Of a DNA stretch of 64,000 bases, positions 7,951 through 15,492 are shown piece after piece. Both the position numbers and the translations under genes were made by a program. How positions within the stretch are numbered: the stretch's first letter is position 1; each line of letters starts with the position of its first letter. Source of the stretch: a virus; the IMG/VR virus record IMGVR_UViG_3300009514_000001, positions 1 to 64,000 of that record; one strand, given 5' to 3'. The notes under the pieces are model-generated. The model had not been told where the DNA came from and did not search any database. It worked only from the letters and a program-made list of their open reading frames with translations.

Positions 7951-8061
7951 ATGTCCGCCAACTACTGGCAAAAAGGTCCATTCGGATACACCGCCACAAT
8001 CAGTGGAATCGCTGGTCGCTCTGTCGAGAGGGAGAGTTCCTCGAGACGGCCGATACCCTGA
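7951..8061 (+). CDS. 36-residue protein before the RNA motif
   Basis: ATG at 7951 behind CCGAGAGGAGACGAG gives M-S-A-N-Y-W-Q-K-G-P-F-G-Y and stops at 8059-8061, four bases before the double-hairpin motif. A two-base shift at GAGAGGGAGAG near 8028 would instead extend it through the duplicated region to 8219, so truncation by frameshift cannot be excluded. Confidence 0.5.
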   Translation: MSANYWQKGPFGYTATISGIAGRSVERESSSRRPIP

Positions 8062-8064
8062 AGG

Positions 8065-8181
8065 TGACGATGGCCCGCGGCGGCGGGCCGAAACGCCCTC
8101 ACGGGCGTCTGGGACGCAAACACCCACCCATGACGATGGCCCGCGGCGGCGGGCCGAAACGCCCTCACGGGCGTCTGGGAC
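8065..8181 (+). ncRNA. Double-hairpin RNA motif, copies 2 and 3 in tandem
   Basis: Copy 2 (8065-8115): TGACGA, hairpin GGCCCGC-GGCG-GCGGGCC (8072-8089), GAAA, hairpin CGCCC-TCAC-GGGCG (8094-8107), CTGGGAC. Copy 3 is identical, 66 bases further on (8131-8181). The first stem differs in sequence from the one at 3779-3794 but keeps its pairing and position, which argues for a folded RNA. Role unknown. Confidence 0.55.
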
Positions 8182-8196
8182 GCAAACACCCACCCA
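8065..8196 (+). repeat. Tandem duplication, 2 x 66 bp
   Basis: Exact copies at 8065-8130 and 8131-8196 starting TGACGATGGCCCGCGG. Each contains one whole double-hairpin motif. Confidence 0.95.
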
Positions 8197-8215
8197 CAAC
8201 CCGAGAGGCAACACC

Positions 8216-8395
8216 ATGAGCTACGAGAAACGAGACGAGAGAATGGAAGCAGCCCTCAACCGCTTCCGCGCCAACACCCGACGACGCCGCCGCAACCGAC
8301 GCCGGGTCGAGGCCCGGGACCGCAAGGAAGAGCGCTTCCGCGACGTCGACCCGCACCTCGCCCCGAGCAGTATCGCCTGCACCGACGAGGTCTGA
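8216..8395 (+). CDS. Small basic protein, 59 aa
   Basis: Starts M-S-Y-E-K-R-D-E-R behind CCGAGAGGCAACACC. The centre is almost all arginine (T-R-R-R-R-R-N-R-R-R), which suggests nucleic-acid binding. A perfect hairpin follows at 8401. Confidence 0.65.
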   Translation: MSYEKRDERMEAALNRFRANTRRRRRNRRRVEARDRKEERFRDVDPHLAPSSIACTDEV

Positions 8396-8400
8396 CACCC

Positions 8401-8436
8401 TTCTCCTGTCCACTGGAATTCTAGTGGACAGGAGAA
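8401..8436 (+). terminator. Perfect 14-bp hairpin between genes
   Basis: TTCTCCTGTCCACT (8401-8414), eight-base loop, AGTGGACAGGAGAA (8423-8436). No U tract follows, so it could also be an operator or RNA-stability hairpin. Confidence 0.55.
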
Positions 8437-8464
8437 CGCACCCAACACCCCGAGAGGCAACACC

Positions 8465-9065
8465 ATGTCAGCTACCGACACCCGACCCGTCGTCCTGTCC
8501 TACGGACTCGGCGCCGACTCCACCGCCATCCTGCTTCGCTGGCTCCTCGACCCGTCGAGCCGTAACTTTGACCTGTCCCAGCTCATCGTCGTCACGGCGA
8601 TGGTCGGCGACGAATTCGACGAGACCGGTCGTCTCGTCGAGGAGCACATCCTCCCCATCATCCGCGAGATCAACGAAGAGCTTCGCAAGCAAGGCCGGCA
8701 TCCGGGTAGCTCAGGTCGCCCGAGGCGGTCGCCTGGAGAAAGACGGCATCGTCGTCCTGGACGACTCCACCAACCCCGAGAAGCTCCACCTCAAGGGCGC
8801 CTACAAGCTCAGTGACGAGCTTCGCCACGCCCTCACCGTTCCCCAGTTCCGGGCCTACGCCCGCAAGTCCCACTCGGCCAGCGACGAGGACCGGCCCCAG
8901 GAGGACAGGAACGAGGCCCACGAGATGGCCAGGATGTTCGCCGCTCTCGAACACGAGGGCATCAAGCCCTGGGAGATTTCCTTTGGCTACCACGACTGTC
9001 CGGAGAGCGTCCTGGGGATTTGCTACCACCAGACCATCGCCAAGGAGTGGTGTGACGTGAGCTAA
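8465..9065 (+). pseudogene. PP-loop ATPase (PAPS reductase-like), one frameshift
   Basis: The N-terminal half has the PP-loop V-L-S-Y-G-L-G-A-D-S-T-A (residues about 10-21), as in adenine-nucleotide alpha hydrolases and phage PAPS-reductase-like proteins that adenylate a substrate for sulfur or amine transfer. The frame is lost near 8688 (CGCAAGCAAGG); one base too many there separates it from R-V-A-Q-V-A-R-G-G-R-L and the rest, ending at 9065. Repaired length about 199 residues. If the shift is a sequencing error the enzyme is probably active. Standard GAGAGGCAACACC leader. Confidence 0.7.
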
Positions 9066-9082
9066 ACCCGAGAGGTGTCACC

Positions 9083-9367
9083 ATGTCCCGCAAGAAGAAG
9101 AGCAACAAGCAACGACGAGAGCGGCGGGAGCGCCTGAGGGTTCGTCGCCAAGAGCGTTTCGACAACGCCCCTCAGGCCCCCGCTCGCCCCTTCTTTCTGG
9201 GCAAGTCCAGGAAGGGCGACGAGGCGGAAGTTTGCTTTGACTTCCGCGACCAACCTGAGATCGAAGTCGACTTCGAGGATGCAGAGGACCCGGGGGAAGC
9301 CATCAAGGAGGCCTCCCTGCGGAATCAATGGTCTGAGCTGGACCACACCACCAAAGGTGAGGCCTAG
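9083..9367 (+). CDS. Small protein with basic head and acidic tail, 94 aa
   Basis: Residues 1-30 are dominated by Lys and Arg (S-R-K-K-K-S-N-K-Q-R-R), residues 45-75 by Glu and Asp. Such bipolar phage proteins often bind nucleic acid, but the function is unknown. It converges on the minus-strand gene, overlapping by four bases. Confidence 0.65.
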   Translation: MSRKKKSNKQRRERRERLRVRRQERFDNAPQAPARPFFLGKSRKGDEAEVCFDFRDQPEIEVDFEDAEDPGEAIKEASLRNQWSELDHTTKGEA

Positions 9368-9939
9368 CTCAGGGCCATCCTCTCAACGTCTGCTCGGGAG
9401 ATGGGAGTTCTGCCGTCCCAGGGCACTTCGGTCCAGACGAAGCCGAACTCGAACCGCAGTCCGCGGGCTTTCGAGTACAGCTCCGAGCCCGGGTCAGGCG
9501 ATATCTGGAGGGCTGGGCTGCCTGAGGGATCAACCGCGAGAACCGCACGGGGGACTCCCTCCGTGAAGTACATGCCGACGACGCCCTCCCTACTCTTGTA
9601 GATGACAGCGTCCTGTTGATACCGACGTCCCAGCTCGAACAGGTCTTGAGAGGACATCCCGGGTACCAAGATGGACCTCTCGGAGACTCCCTCCCACTTG
9701 CCTCGGAGGGGTTCCCACCGACGATAGCCCATCGCTTGGAGGTCACGAATCAAGTTCGTGTGGCGTCTCTTGTTCTCGGACTTCGAGGTCGTCGTGTAGG
9801 CCGACAGAACCCCAAAGTGACTTCCCATGCCCATCAGCTTCCTGAGCTGATGGACGCGAAGGGCCGTCTTCTGTCTGGCTGTCACCACCTCGCGCAGGTA
9901 CCAAGACGCTACGCGCTTCGCAATCTGGATGTCGCCCAT
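9364..9939 (-). CDS. DUF3293-like protein with N-terminal IAKRVASWYL box, 191 aa
   Basis: Begins M-G-D-I-Q-I-A-K-R-V-A-S-W-Y-L, the late-gene N-terminal box. The body (F-G-V-L-S-A-Y, then E-N-K-R-R, G-K-W-E-G and G-R-R-Y-Q-Q-D-A-V-I-Y) resembles small DUF3293-type proteins of unknown function; that match is from memory of the pattern and is tentative. The start at 9939 is preferred to the codon at 9954 because the box normally sits at the very N-terminus. Confidence 0.65.
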   Translation of the reverse strand: MGDIQIAKRVASWYLREVVTARQKTALRVHQLRKLMGMGSHFGVLSAYTTTSKSENKRRHTNLIRDLQAMGYRRWEPLRGKWEGVSERSILVPGMSSQDLFELGRRYQQDAVIYKSREGVVGMYFTEGVPRAVLAVDPSGSPALQISPDPGSELYSKARGLRFEFGFVWTEVPWDGRTPISRADVERMALS

Positions 9940-9988
9940 CAACCGTCCTCCCAAGACCCACAGAAATAGACAGAAAACCCAACAAGGG

Positions 9989-10016
9989 GTCCACTTGGAC
10001 TCCCGAGGACGTACAA
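9989..10016 (+). promoter_or_regulatory. Phage-type promoter, GTCCAC-N16-GTACAA
   Basis: GTCCAC 9989-9994 and GTACAA 10011-10016 with the 16-base spacing. First gene downstream is the one at 10081. Confidence 0.65.
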
Positions 10017-10080
10017 GAGAGTGTCACTGGGCTTACGCCCTCGAACCAAACACTGAACCAACCCCAACCAGGAGGTGCCT

Positions 10081-10188
10081 ATGAGGTGGCCCGGCCGCGG
10101 AGGTGACTAGCCGCGGTGCAGGATAAAGCCACCGACGTCAACCAAGCTCTCTGCATTGACCATGTACCCACGTGAGGACGACCCTTGA
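10081..10188 (+). pseudogene. Short gene with in-frame amber codon
   Basis: ATG at 10081 has a strong CCAGGAGG site. It reads nine codons and meets TAG at 10108-10110; the frame then stays open to a TGA at 10186-10188 that overlaps the next start as TTGA. That overlap suggests the original product ran the full 35 residues. TAG is used as an ordinary stop by other genes here, so recoding is unlikely. It could also be a nine-residue leader peptide. Confidence 0.4.
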
Positions 10189-10382
10189 AGACAGATACCT
10201 GGTGCATCTGGAAGTGGAACGACAACATCGTTGGTGGCCCAATCACCTGGTGCGGACAAGAGCGATACGAGGGGCCTGCATACCGTAGGGTCAATGACGC
10301 CATGTACAAGGGCGGCCCCAAGGTCTGTCCCGGGTGTGTCAATGAAGTCGTAAAGCACCTCCAGGGTAGGAAAGGACCATGA
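10185..10382 (+). CDS. Small zinc-finger-like protein, 65 aa, TTG start
   Basis: TTG at 10185 opens M-K-T-D-T-W-C-I-W-K-W-N-D-N. Cysteines in T-W-C-G and V-C-P-G-C could bind zinc. Its TGA overlaps the next ATG (10379-10382). Function unknown. Confidence 0.6.
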   Translation: MKTDTWCIWKWNDNIVGGPITWCGQERYEGPAYRRVNDAMYKGGPKVCPGCVNEVVKHLQGRKGP

Positions 10383-11017
10383 GCAAAGACGACAAGAGCC
10401 ACCCAAGCTACGCAACCATCCGCTGGGGACACCAACAGTCCTCAGGGAACGACCCCCTGTTCATGTCGTCCCTAGGACATCGGAACACCGTCTACGTCGA
10501 GGTGTCTGAGGCCGTCGAATACCTTGACAGAGTCCCGCGGGCGATTGCCAAGGATCTCATTATCCAGCTCCAGATGAGCCCTCTTCAGTGGGCCGAGTTC
10601 ATCTCGACACCGAACCAGGGAACGGGTACCCCGTGTACCATCCAGCGACGAGGCGCCGAGCTGGTGCCCCGGCCTCCCAGGAATGAAGAGACGGCCCGAC
10701 TGCGTCAGAAGGTCCGTAACAAGGCAGGTGAGGTCTCAGAGGGCGGCAAGAACCTCCTCAAGGAGATGGACGCCATCATCGGAGGCAAGTCCGTCCGCAA
10801 GAAGGACCTGAGAGAGCTTCGCGACAAATTCAGCCAGCTCCTCCTACAAATCAACGACCGCCTTCCCTTCGTTGTCCAGGAGTTCCAGGAACACATGGAC
10901 GACCTCACCCACGACGCTGTGGCGTCCGTCAACAGCCAGATTCAACACAAGATTCGAGAGACTGGACTCGCCGCCCTGGGAGTCCAGATTGATGCCCCGG
11001 CGCTGCCGGAAGAATGA
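10379..11017 (+). CDS. Conserved-type phage protein, 212 aa
   Basis: The N-terminal half (S-Y-A-T-I-R-W-G-H-Q-Q-S-S-G-N, then Y-V-E-V-S-E-A-V and W-A-E-F-I-S-T) resembles a family of uncharacterised phage proteins. Residues about 105-200 are helical with heptad-like spacing (E-L-R-D-K-F-S-Q-L-L-L-Q). No catalytic motif seen. Coupled to the small protein before it. Confidence 0.7.
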   Translation: MSKDDKSHPSYATIRWGHQQSSGNDPLFMSSLGHRNTVYVEVSEAVEYLDRVPRAIAKDLIIQLQMSPLQWAEFISTPNQGTGTPCTIQRRGAELVPRPPRNEETARLRQKVRNKAGEVSEGGKNLLKEMDAIIGGKSVRKKDLRELRDKFSQLLLQINDRLPFVVQEFQEHMDDLTHDAVASVNSQIQHKIRETGLAALGVQIDAPALPEE

Positions 11018-11079
11018 CCCATGCCTGACGGGTGTCGTACTCAAGTGCCGGGGCAGGAAATAACAACGAGGAACGAACC

Positions 11080-11376
11080 GTGCACCACGAACCCCCCGAC
11101 AGAGAAGAGCTGTGCGACCTGCTGGTCGCCGAGGCCTTTGCCCTACGACAAGAGTTCCGAGCGGCCGAGCTGGATGACGGCACCGGTCCCGGGACGCCTA
11201 TCCGTCTACGTCTCAACGACCAGGGGTGGAACCTACTCACCGGCGACTCCTCATTCGACCAAGACCTCGAAGGCCTTGTCGCTGTCGGGTGGTTGCCCTA
11301 TGATGCCGATGCCGATGTCTGCGACGACGTTGCCGAGCAATTGCTCGAAGAGCTTGAGGAACTGGCTGCCGAGTAG
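11080..11376 (+). CDS. Acidic hypothetical protein, 98 aa, GTG start
   Basis: GTG at 11080 with GAGG eight bases upstream is chosen over an in-frame GTG at 11032 that lacks a ribosome site. The C-terminus is a run of Glu, Asp and Leu (E-Q-L-L-E-E-L-E-E-L). Function unknown. A strong terminator follows. Confidence 0.6.
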   Translation: MHHEPPDREELCDLLVAEAFALRQEFRAAELDDGTGPGTPIRLRLNDQGWNLLTGDSSFDQDLEGLVAVGWLPYDADADVCDDVAEQLLEELEELAAE

Positions 11377-11426
11377 CCAGTTCACATCGCCTTCCCCGGG
11401 TTGGGTTGCCTCTCGACCGGGGATTC

Positions 11427-11461
11427 GAAGGCCCTCCGAGTTGGGTGCTCGGGGGGCCTTC
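11427..11461 (+). terminator. Intrinsic terminator hairpin
   Basis: GAAGGCCCTCCGAG (11427-11440), loop TTGGGTG, CTCGGGGGGCCTTC (11448-11461), one wobble pair, followed by ACCGCTTTT. Confidence 0.7.
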
Positions 11462-11480
11462 ACCGCTTTTGGAGTCTGTC

Positions 11481-12104
11481 ATGGATGACCTCGAACGCCT
11501 CCTCCAGCTCGTACACAGCGGAGACCGGGAGGCCGCCAAGGACGTGTTTGCTCAGGCTCGCAGGCGAGGAGACAAGGCCGCAACTCAGATGGCAGGCCTT
11601 CTCCTGTACCCCACCGAGGCCATGTACCTGCGGAGCGTCCTAGTACCGGCCTGGAAGGACCGGGACGCTAGGCTCCTGGAGTTCGCCTCCACATGCCTCG
11701 GGGTGTGTCTGGACGTCGCCACCGTCACGAGGCTGGACGCCCTCCGCTCCCGAGCCAACAGGAAAGACGACTCCCCCCACATGACGACCTCTCTGGACAT
11801 CGTCAGGACACTCCAGGGGGCTCTCGCCAAAGACACACACTGGGATTCCCCCTCCAGGAAAACCACGAAAAGAGACGCTCTCGGAACCCACCGGACGATA
11901 GTCTTGGCCACTCGCCAGGGCGGTACTCTGGTGTGTGGCATCTCCTCCGCCGACGTACTCAACCCTCACCCAGGCCACTTCTGGGACGACCTCAACCCCT
12001 GGGGGTGGACTGCCAGCTCTACCGGCGACGGTGAGTTCCTCCAGCGCTTGCAGAAATGGGCAAGCGACACCCGGAGCGACCGAACCACCATCGACATCCT
12101 CTGA
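11481..12104 (+). CDS. Hypothetical phage protein, 207 aa
   Basis: Start M-D-D-L-E-R-L-L at 11481, just past the terminator, with GGAG nine bases upstream; an upstream in-frame start would have to translate through the hairpin. The N-terminal third is helical (A-A-K-D-V-F-A-Q-A-R). Function unknown. Confidence 0.65.
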   Translation: MDDLERLLQLVHSGDREAAKDVFAQARRRGDKAATQMAGLLLYPTEAMYLRSVLVPAWKDRDARLLEFASTCLGVCLDVATVTRLDALRSRANRKDDSPHMTTSLDIVRTLQGALAKDTHWDSPSRKTTKRDALGTHRTIVLATRQGGTLVCGISSADVLNPHPGHFWDDLNPWGWTASSTGDGEFLQRLQKWASDTRSDRTTIDIL

Positions 12105-12106
12105 CG

Positions 12107-12161
12107 CCCCGCCCCGGCGGGGTCCTTTTCGATCTTTGGGGGTCCTCCGGGGGAGGACCCC
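12107..12161 (+). terminator. Terminator followed by a second hairpin
   Basis: CCCCGCC-CC-GGCGGGG (12107-12122) followed by TCCTTTT is a good intrinsic terminator. A second 9-bp stem GGGGTCCTC / GAGGACCCC spans 12139-12161. Confidence 0.75.
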
Positions 12162-12201
12162 ACGCCGTATGAGTCCGATAGCGCCGCAACAGGAGAACCC
12201 C

Positions 12202-12507
12202 ATGACTGACTGGGAGTATGACCTAATTGAGACTTTCTGGCTCCCTGAGCATCTCAGTGAGGGGTTCCACAAAGCAGACGTTGCATTTCAGCATGTTGCG
12301 GGCGAGCCTCACCATCAGTGGACAGTACTGAGGTTCAACTACCCCATGGCTCTTGTCGACATCAGGGATGCTACGTTTGTCGAGATTCACGTAGGTTCTT
12401 CCCTATGGCCTCCTCTCGAAGCACGTCTTCCTCGGTTGTGCGATGGCCTTCGTTCCGAACTCGAACGAATCGGCTGGAGCGCCCTTGACCAAAAGGACTG
12501 CCCATGA
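12202..12507 (+). CDS. Hypothetical phage protein, 101 aa
   Basis: Starts M-T-D-W-E-Y-D-L-I-E-T-F-W behind CAGGAGAACCCC. First of a run of four overlapping genes (12202-13150). Mixed alpha/beta composition; no family recognised. Confidence 0.65.
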   Translation: MTDWEYDLIETFWLPEHLSEGFHKADVAFQHVAGEPHHQWTVLRFNYPMALVDIRDATFVEIHVGSSLWPPLEARLPRLCDGLRSELERIGWSALDQKDCP

Positions 12508-12704
12508 GCCAACAGAAGGACATCACCTTGGTCCACATCCTCAAGCACATCGAGACCCTGCGCTCCCAGGAGGTCACCGTGCACGTCGACCAGGGGCGTC
12601 TGGAGTCGAAAGACTGGGAGCGCGTCAACATCCGACAGCACAAGGTCGACGAGGCCACGGTCATCATCGACGGAGAGGCACCGGAGCCTGGGGCCGCCTC
12701 ATGA
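12504..12704 (+). CDS. Hypothetical small protein, 66 aa
   Basis: ATGA overlap with the gene before and the gene after. Sequence M-S-Q-Q-K-D-I-T-L-V-H-I-L-K with a regular alternation typical of a small alpha/beta domain. Unknown. Confidence 0.65.
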   Translation: MSQQKDITLVHILKHIETLRSQEVTVHVDQGRLESKDWERVNIRQHKVDEATVIIDGEAPEPGAAS

Positions 12705-12958
12705 AATTTCAGGTCATGAAGTCAGCGACTATCAAAGACCCGCAAGGACGGCCCTTGACCGTCAGGCCGCCCAATATTCTGGACCTTTCCGGCGTCCCCC
12801 AGTCCAACAACGAATACTGGCACTACATCATGACTCTCGTCAGGGACCAGCGTATCATCGAACCTCTGCCGGCTGTTTCTGCTGGGCCTTACTTCACCCA
12901 CTGCGCGGACCCCCTGGTGTTCTGGGGAGTCATCTCTGGGTCCAGGAGTTTGCACTGA
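12701..12958 (+). CDS. Hypothetical small protein, 85 aa
   Basis: ATG at 12701 overlaps the preceding stop; its own TGA overlaps the next ATG at 12958. Starts M-K-F-Q-V-M-K-S-A-T. No family recognised. Confidence 0.65.
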   Translation: MKFQVMKSATIKDPQGRPLTVRPPNILDLSGVPQSNNEYWHYIMTLVRDQRIIEPLPAVSAGPYFTHCADPLVFWGVISGSRSLH

Positions 12959-13150
12959 TGAGCAAAAAATGACGGATACAACCAGGCGTACCTCATCTGG
13001 TGCTACTACTACTTCGAGGCGGAGCACTACGACCGCAAGGTCTGTCAGCACATGAAGGACGGAGATGCCTTTCCCTTTGTGGCCACTGTGATGATGGTCG
13101 CAATGGCGATAATGACCAAGAAAGCAGAAGGGCCCGCCATCAGGCGAGCC
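12958..13150 (+). pseudogene. Small gene frameshifted at an A6 run
   Basis: ATG at 12958 reads Met-Ser-Lys-Lys-stop. Dropping one A from the six-A run gives an open frame starting M-S-K-N-D-G-Y-N-Q-A-Y-L-I-W and including Y-D-R-K-V-C-Q-H-M-K. The true 3-prime end is unclear; the frame runs into an imperfect hairpin at about 13124-13150 and then antisense into the lipoprotein gene. Probably an indel at a homopolymer. Confidence 0.5.
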
Positions 13151-13174
13151 CTTCCACCAGTCGAGCTGGGAGGC

Positions 13175-13471
13175 TTACCGGCCGTCGGCAGCGTCGCCAG
13201 TCGCATCCTCCTCGGCGGGAGCGTCTTCGGTCGTCGCGTCTTCCTCGGAAACGTCCTCGGCGGGTGCGTCTTCAGAGGGGGCGTCCTCGACAGCGGCGTC
13301 GCCTTCGGTACTGTCTTCGGCAGCGGCGTCACCTTCGGCAGCGTCCTTGACGGGAACGTCACCTTCGATGGCGTCGGTCGGAGCCTGGACGTCGGTGCTC
13401 TTGTCGTCACTGCCACAGGCGAAGGTCAGGGTGAGGGCGAGAGTGGCCAGAATGAGAATCAGCTTGCGCAT
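13175..13471 (-). CDS. Small Asp/Glu/Ala-rich lipoprotein, 98 aa
   Basis: Lys-containing N-terminus, hydrophobic core L-I-L-I-L-A-T-L-A-L-T-L-T-F and lipobox-like cysteine at C19 (T-F-A-C) predict export and lipid attachment. The mature part is low complexity: repeats of E-G-D, A-A-E-D, A-P-S-E-D with almost no other residues. Such tails are common in deltaproteobacterial and Myxococcota lipoproteins, a weak clue to the host. In a phage it could alter the surface to exclude other phages, which is conjecture. Convergent with the gene at 12958. Confidence 0.75.
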   Translation of the reverse strand: MRKLILILATLALTLTFACGSDDKSTDVQAPTDAIEGDVPVKDAAEGDAAAEDSTEGDAAVEDAPSEDAPAEDVSEEDATTEDAPAEEDATGDAADGR

Positions 13472-13488
13472 TGTTGGTTGGTACTACC

Positions 13489-13510
13489 CGATATCCCTTA
13501 CGGGATGTCG
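13489..13510. promoter_or_regulatory. Dyad between divergent genes
   Basis: CGATATCCC-TTAC-GGGATGTCG, 18 bases upstream of the lipoprotein start (a near-perfect 9-bp dyad). Possible operator for one or both divergent genes (13471 minus, 13615 plus). Confidence 0.4.
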
Positions 13511-13614
13511 ACAGGAGTTGGGGAAACGGCCCGTCGGCCAAGCCGGCATCTCTACCCGTTCTTCTTTCCCAGGTCAAGTCCAACCCCTGACCATCGTGCA
13601 AAGGAACCATCTAG

Positions 13615-14658
13615 ATGAGAAAGCCCTCTGTCGACAAATTCCAAGGATGCCTCATTGGGTGCGCTGTCGGAGATGCCGTCGGCGCTCCCGCGGAAACCTG
13701 GGGACTGCGAGAGTGTCAGACCTACGTCAAGACCAAGGTCGGACCCATGGCCTTTGAGAGGGTGTTCCGGACGTCCAGAAAGGGCGAGCGAGTCCCCTTC
13801 GGACAGTACACCGACGACACCCAGCTCACCCGAGAGCTGATCTCGTCCATCCTCGACCGCGGCGAGGTCGACCCTGAGCACTACGCCGATATCCTCGTGG
13901 ACCTGTTCGGTAACCGCAACCCGGTCGGTACCGGACGAGCCACTAGAGCGGCCGTCACCCGCCTCTATCAGGGAGTCCCCTGGGACGAGGCAGGAACGCC
14001 CTCGCCATCCGCGGGCAACGGCTCGGCCATGAGGGCCGCCCCCGTCGGCCTGCTCCACTGGAACACCAGGCCGAAGCGTATCAAGAACCTGGTCGAGGAC
14101 GCCGAGGCCCAGGGCATCATCACGCATGCCAACCCCGTGTGTACCGCGGGGGCCGTTGCCCTCGCCACTGCCGTCAAACAGGCCCTCTCGCCCGCCCCTC
14201 CGAACACGCTACGCTGGTGGAAGGACCTGGCGGAGGGGGTGTCCTGCGTGGACCACAACGCCTACGACGACGTCCCGATGGACGAACTTATCCTGAGCCT
14301 GTGGAAGCGCCGTGAGGCCAAACCCGAGGACATCAGGACCTGGCTGATGGACATCACCCCAGACTTCGGCACCAAGTGGCGGGGTATCAGCTCCTGGGTT
14401 GTCTCCAGTGTCCTCTGGTCTCTGTACGCATTCCTCCGGACCCCGGACGACTTCTGGATGACCATCCAGACGGCTATCTGGCCGGGAGGAGACGTCGATT
14501 CGACCGCGGCCATGGCAGGGGCCATCAGCGGCGCCTACAACGGCCTGGGAGCCATTCCCGAGGACGTGGCCAGGCAGGTCAACGACGACGGCTCCCAGGG
14601 CTATGAGGAGCTGTGTGAGATGGCCAGCAAACTCCATCAACGAACAGTAGGAGGCTAG
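13615..14658 (+). CDS. ADP-ribosylglycohydrolase (DraG/ARH family), 347 aa
   Basis: Full-length member of the ARH/DraG fold. Visible signatures: G-C-A-V-G-D-A-V-G-A-P-A-E (residues about 15-27), the metal-binding Y-T-D-D-T-Q (65-70), G-N-G-S-A-M-R (near 138), H-A-N-P and the C-terminal metal motif G-G-D-V-D-S-T-A-A-M-A-G. Family members remove ADP-ribose from arginine, serine or nucleic-acid targets with two Mg2+ or Mn2+ ions. A WGR-PARP is encoded 19 kb away (33266-35011), so the two could be writer and eraser; alternatively this enzyme reverses a host ADP-ribosylating defence. Starts at the ATG at 13615. Confidence 0.9.
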   Translation: MRKPSVDKFQGCLIGCAVGDAVGAPAETWGLRECQTYVKTKVGPMAFERVFRTSRKGERVPFGQYTDDTQLTRELISSILDRGEVDPEHYADILVDLFGNRNPVGTGRATRAAVTRLYQGVPWDEAGTPSPSAGNGSAMRAAPVGLLHWNTRPKRIKNLVEDAEAQGIITHANPVCTAGAVALATAVKQALSPAPPNTLRWWKDLAEGVSCVDHNAYDDVPMDELILSLWKRREAKPEDIRTWLMDITPDFGTKWRGISSWVVSSVLWSLYAFLRTPDDFWMTIQTAIWPGGDVDSTAAMAGAISGAYNGLGAIPEDVARQVNDDGSQGYEELCEMASKLHQRTVGG

Positions 14659-14660
14659 CG

Positions 14661-15491
14661 ATGGGAGACATCTTCACCGACGCCAACAAGGGCTACTGGA
14701 GAGAGAAGAAAGCCCGGGCGAAAGCGGCTCGGCTCAAGGACGAAGCAGCCCAGAGGGAGGTAGAAGCCATGGGAGACGGACAATATCACGCTTGGAAGGA
14801 GCAAAGAGACAAGGAAGACAAGGAGAAGCTCCGCAAGAGCAAGCAGGTCACCGGTCACAGTGCCAAGAACATCATGCGGGTGATATCCTTGAGCGTTCCC
14901 CAAGAGGCCTGGGAAACAGTCGTCCAGGTCTTCCAGAACAATGGGATGCTTCTTCACGATACGAAGGTGCCAGAGCCCGACGGGGGGCCTCTGCTCGATG
15001 TCTGGATTCGACCGGATACGATTAGGACCCTCCCTCTCCCGGACCAGAAGGGGTTTTTCCTGGAACCCTCCAACCTTCGAACGTCGTACGACAGGGCCGA
15101 CGTGTTCATCCACGCGATGGTCCGACATACCTGTCCCGACGGCGGCACCAAGAAATGGACTCAGGACCACACTCTCGGCAGGACCGTGTGGGACAGCCAC
15201 CTCGGATTCCAGTGCCGCTGTGGCGTGTGGGTGGGCATCACCCAGGCCACGTTCCAGGCTCTCCCAAACTCCTGGGACAGCCTCCTGAGTGGACATAAGG
15301 AACGAGACCTCTTGGCCACCAGGACGGCATCCGACAAAGAGAACCTCCTCGGCGAGGTCGAAGAGATGGACGTAGGTGAGGACGTTCCCAAACTCACCCG
15401 AGAGGACCTCCAAGAGGCTCTAGGCAAGGGGAAGGTGTTTGTCCATACCGACCACGGCCTCCAGGCCGCCCCAGAGGACATTCTCAGCTAG
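14661..15491 (+). CDS. Hypothetical phage protein, 276 aa
   Basis: Starts two bases after the ARH stop and is likely in the same operon. Residues 1-65 are a charged helix (W-R-E-K-K-A-R-A-K-A). The middle has a C-R-C-G pair and H-T-C-P that could make a zinc site. Function not recognised. Confidence 0.7.
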   Translation: MGDIFTDANKGYWREKKARAKAARLKDEAAQREVEAMGDGQYHAWKEQRDKEDKEKLRKSKQVTGHSAKNIMRVISLSVPQEAWETVVQVFQNNGMLLHDTKVPEPDGGPLLDVWIRPDTIRTLPLPDQKGFFLEPSNLRTSYDRADVFIHAMVRHTCPDGGTKKWTQDHTLGRTVWDSHLGFQCRCGVWVGITQATFQALPNSWDSLLSGHKERDLLATRTASDKENLLGEVEEMDVGEDVPKLTREDLQEALGKGKVFVHTDHGLQAAPEDILS

Positions 15492-15492
15492 A

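Noticed and set aside
8089-8181. Hairpin resemblance to a type I-C repeat (CGCCC-TCAC-GGGCG)
   Set aside because: Lacks the ATTGAAAC-type handle, differs from this phage's I-C repeat, and is part of the double-hairpin motif found elsewhere.
10081-10188. Amber recoding (TAG read as an amino acid) in this phage
   Set aside because: TAG ends several well-supported genes here (for example at 5008, 22127 and 47290), so the in-frame TAG is more likely a nonsense change or a leader stop.
12139-12170. Possible eleventh promoter at CCGTATGA near 12164
   Set aside because: No GTCC box at the fixed 16-base distance; the upstream GTCC is part of a perfect hairpin.
13618-14640. Long minus-strand frames opposite the ADP-ribosylglycohydrolase and other genes
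   Set aside because: They mirror high-GC coding DNA on the plus strand and show no protein-like motifs.
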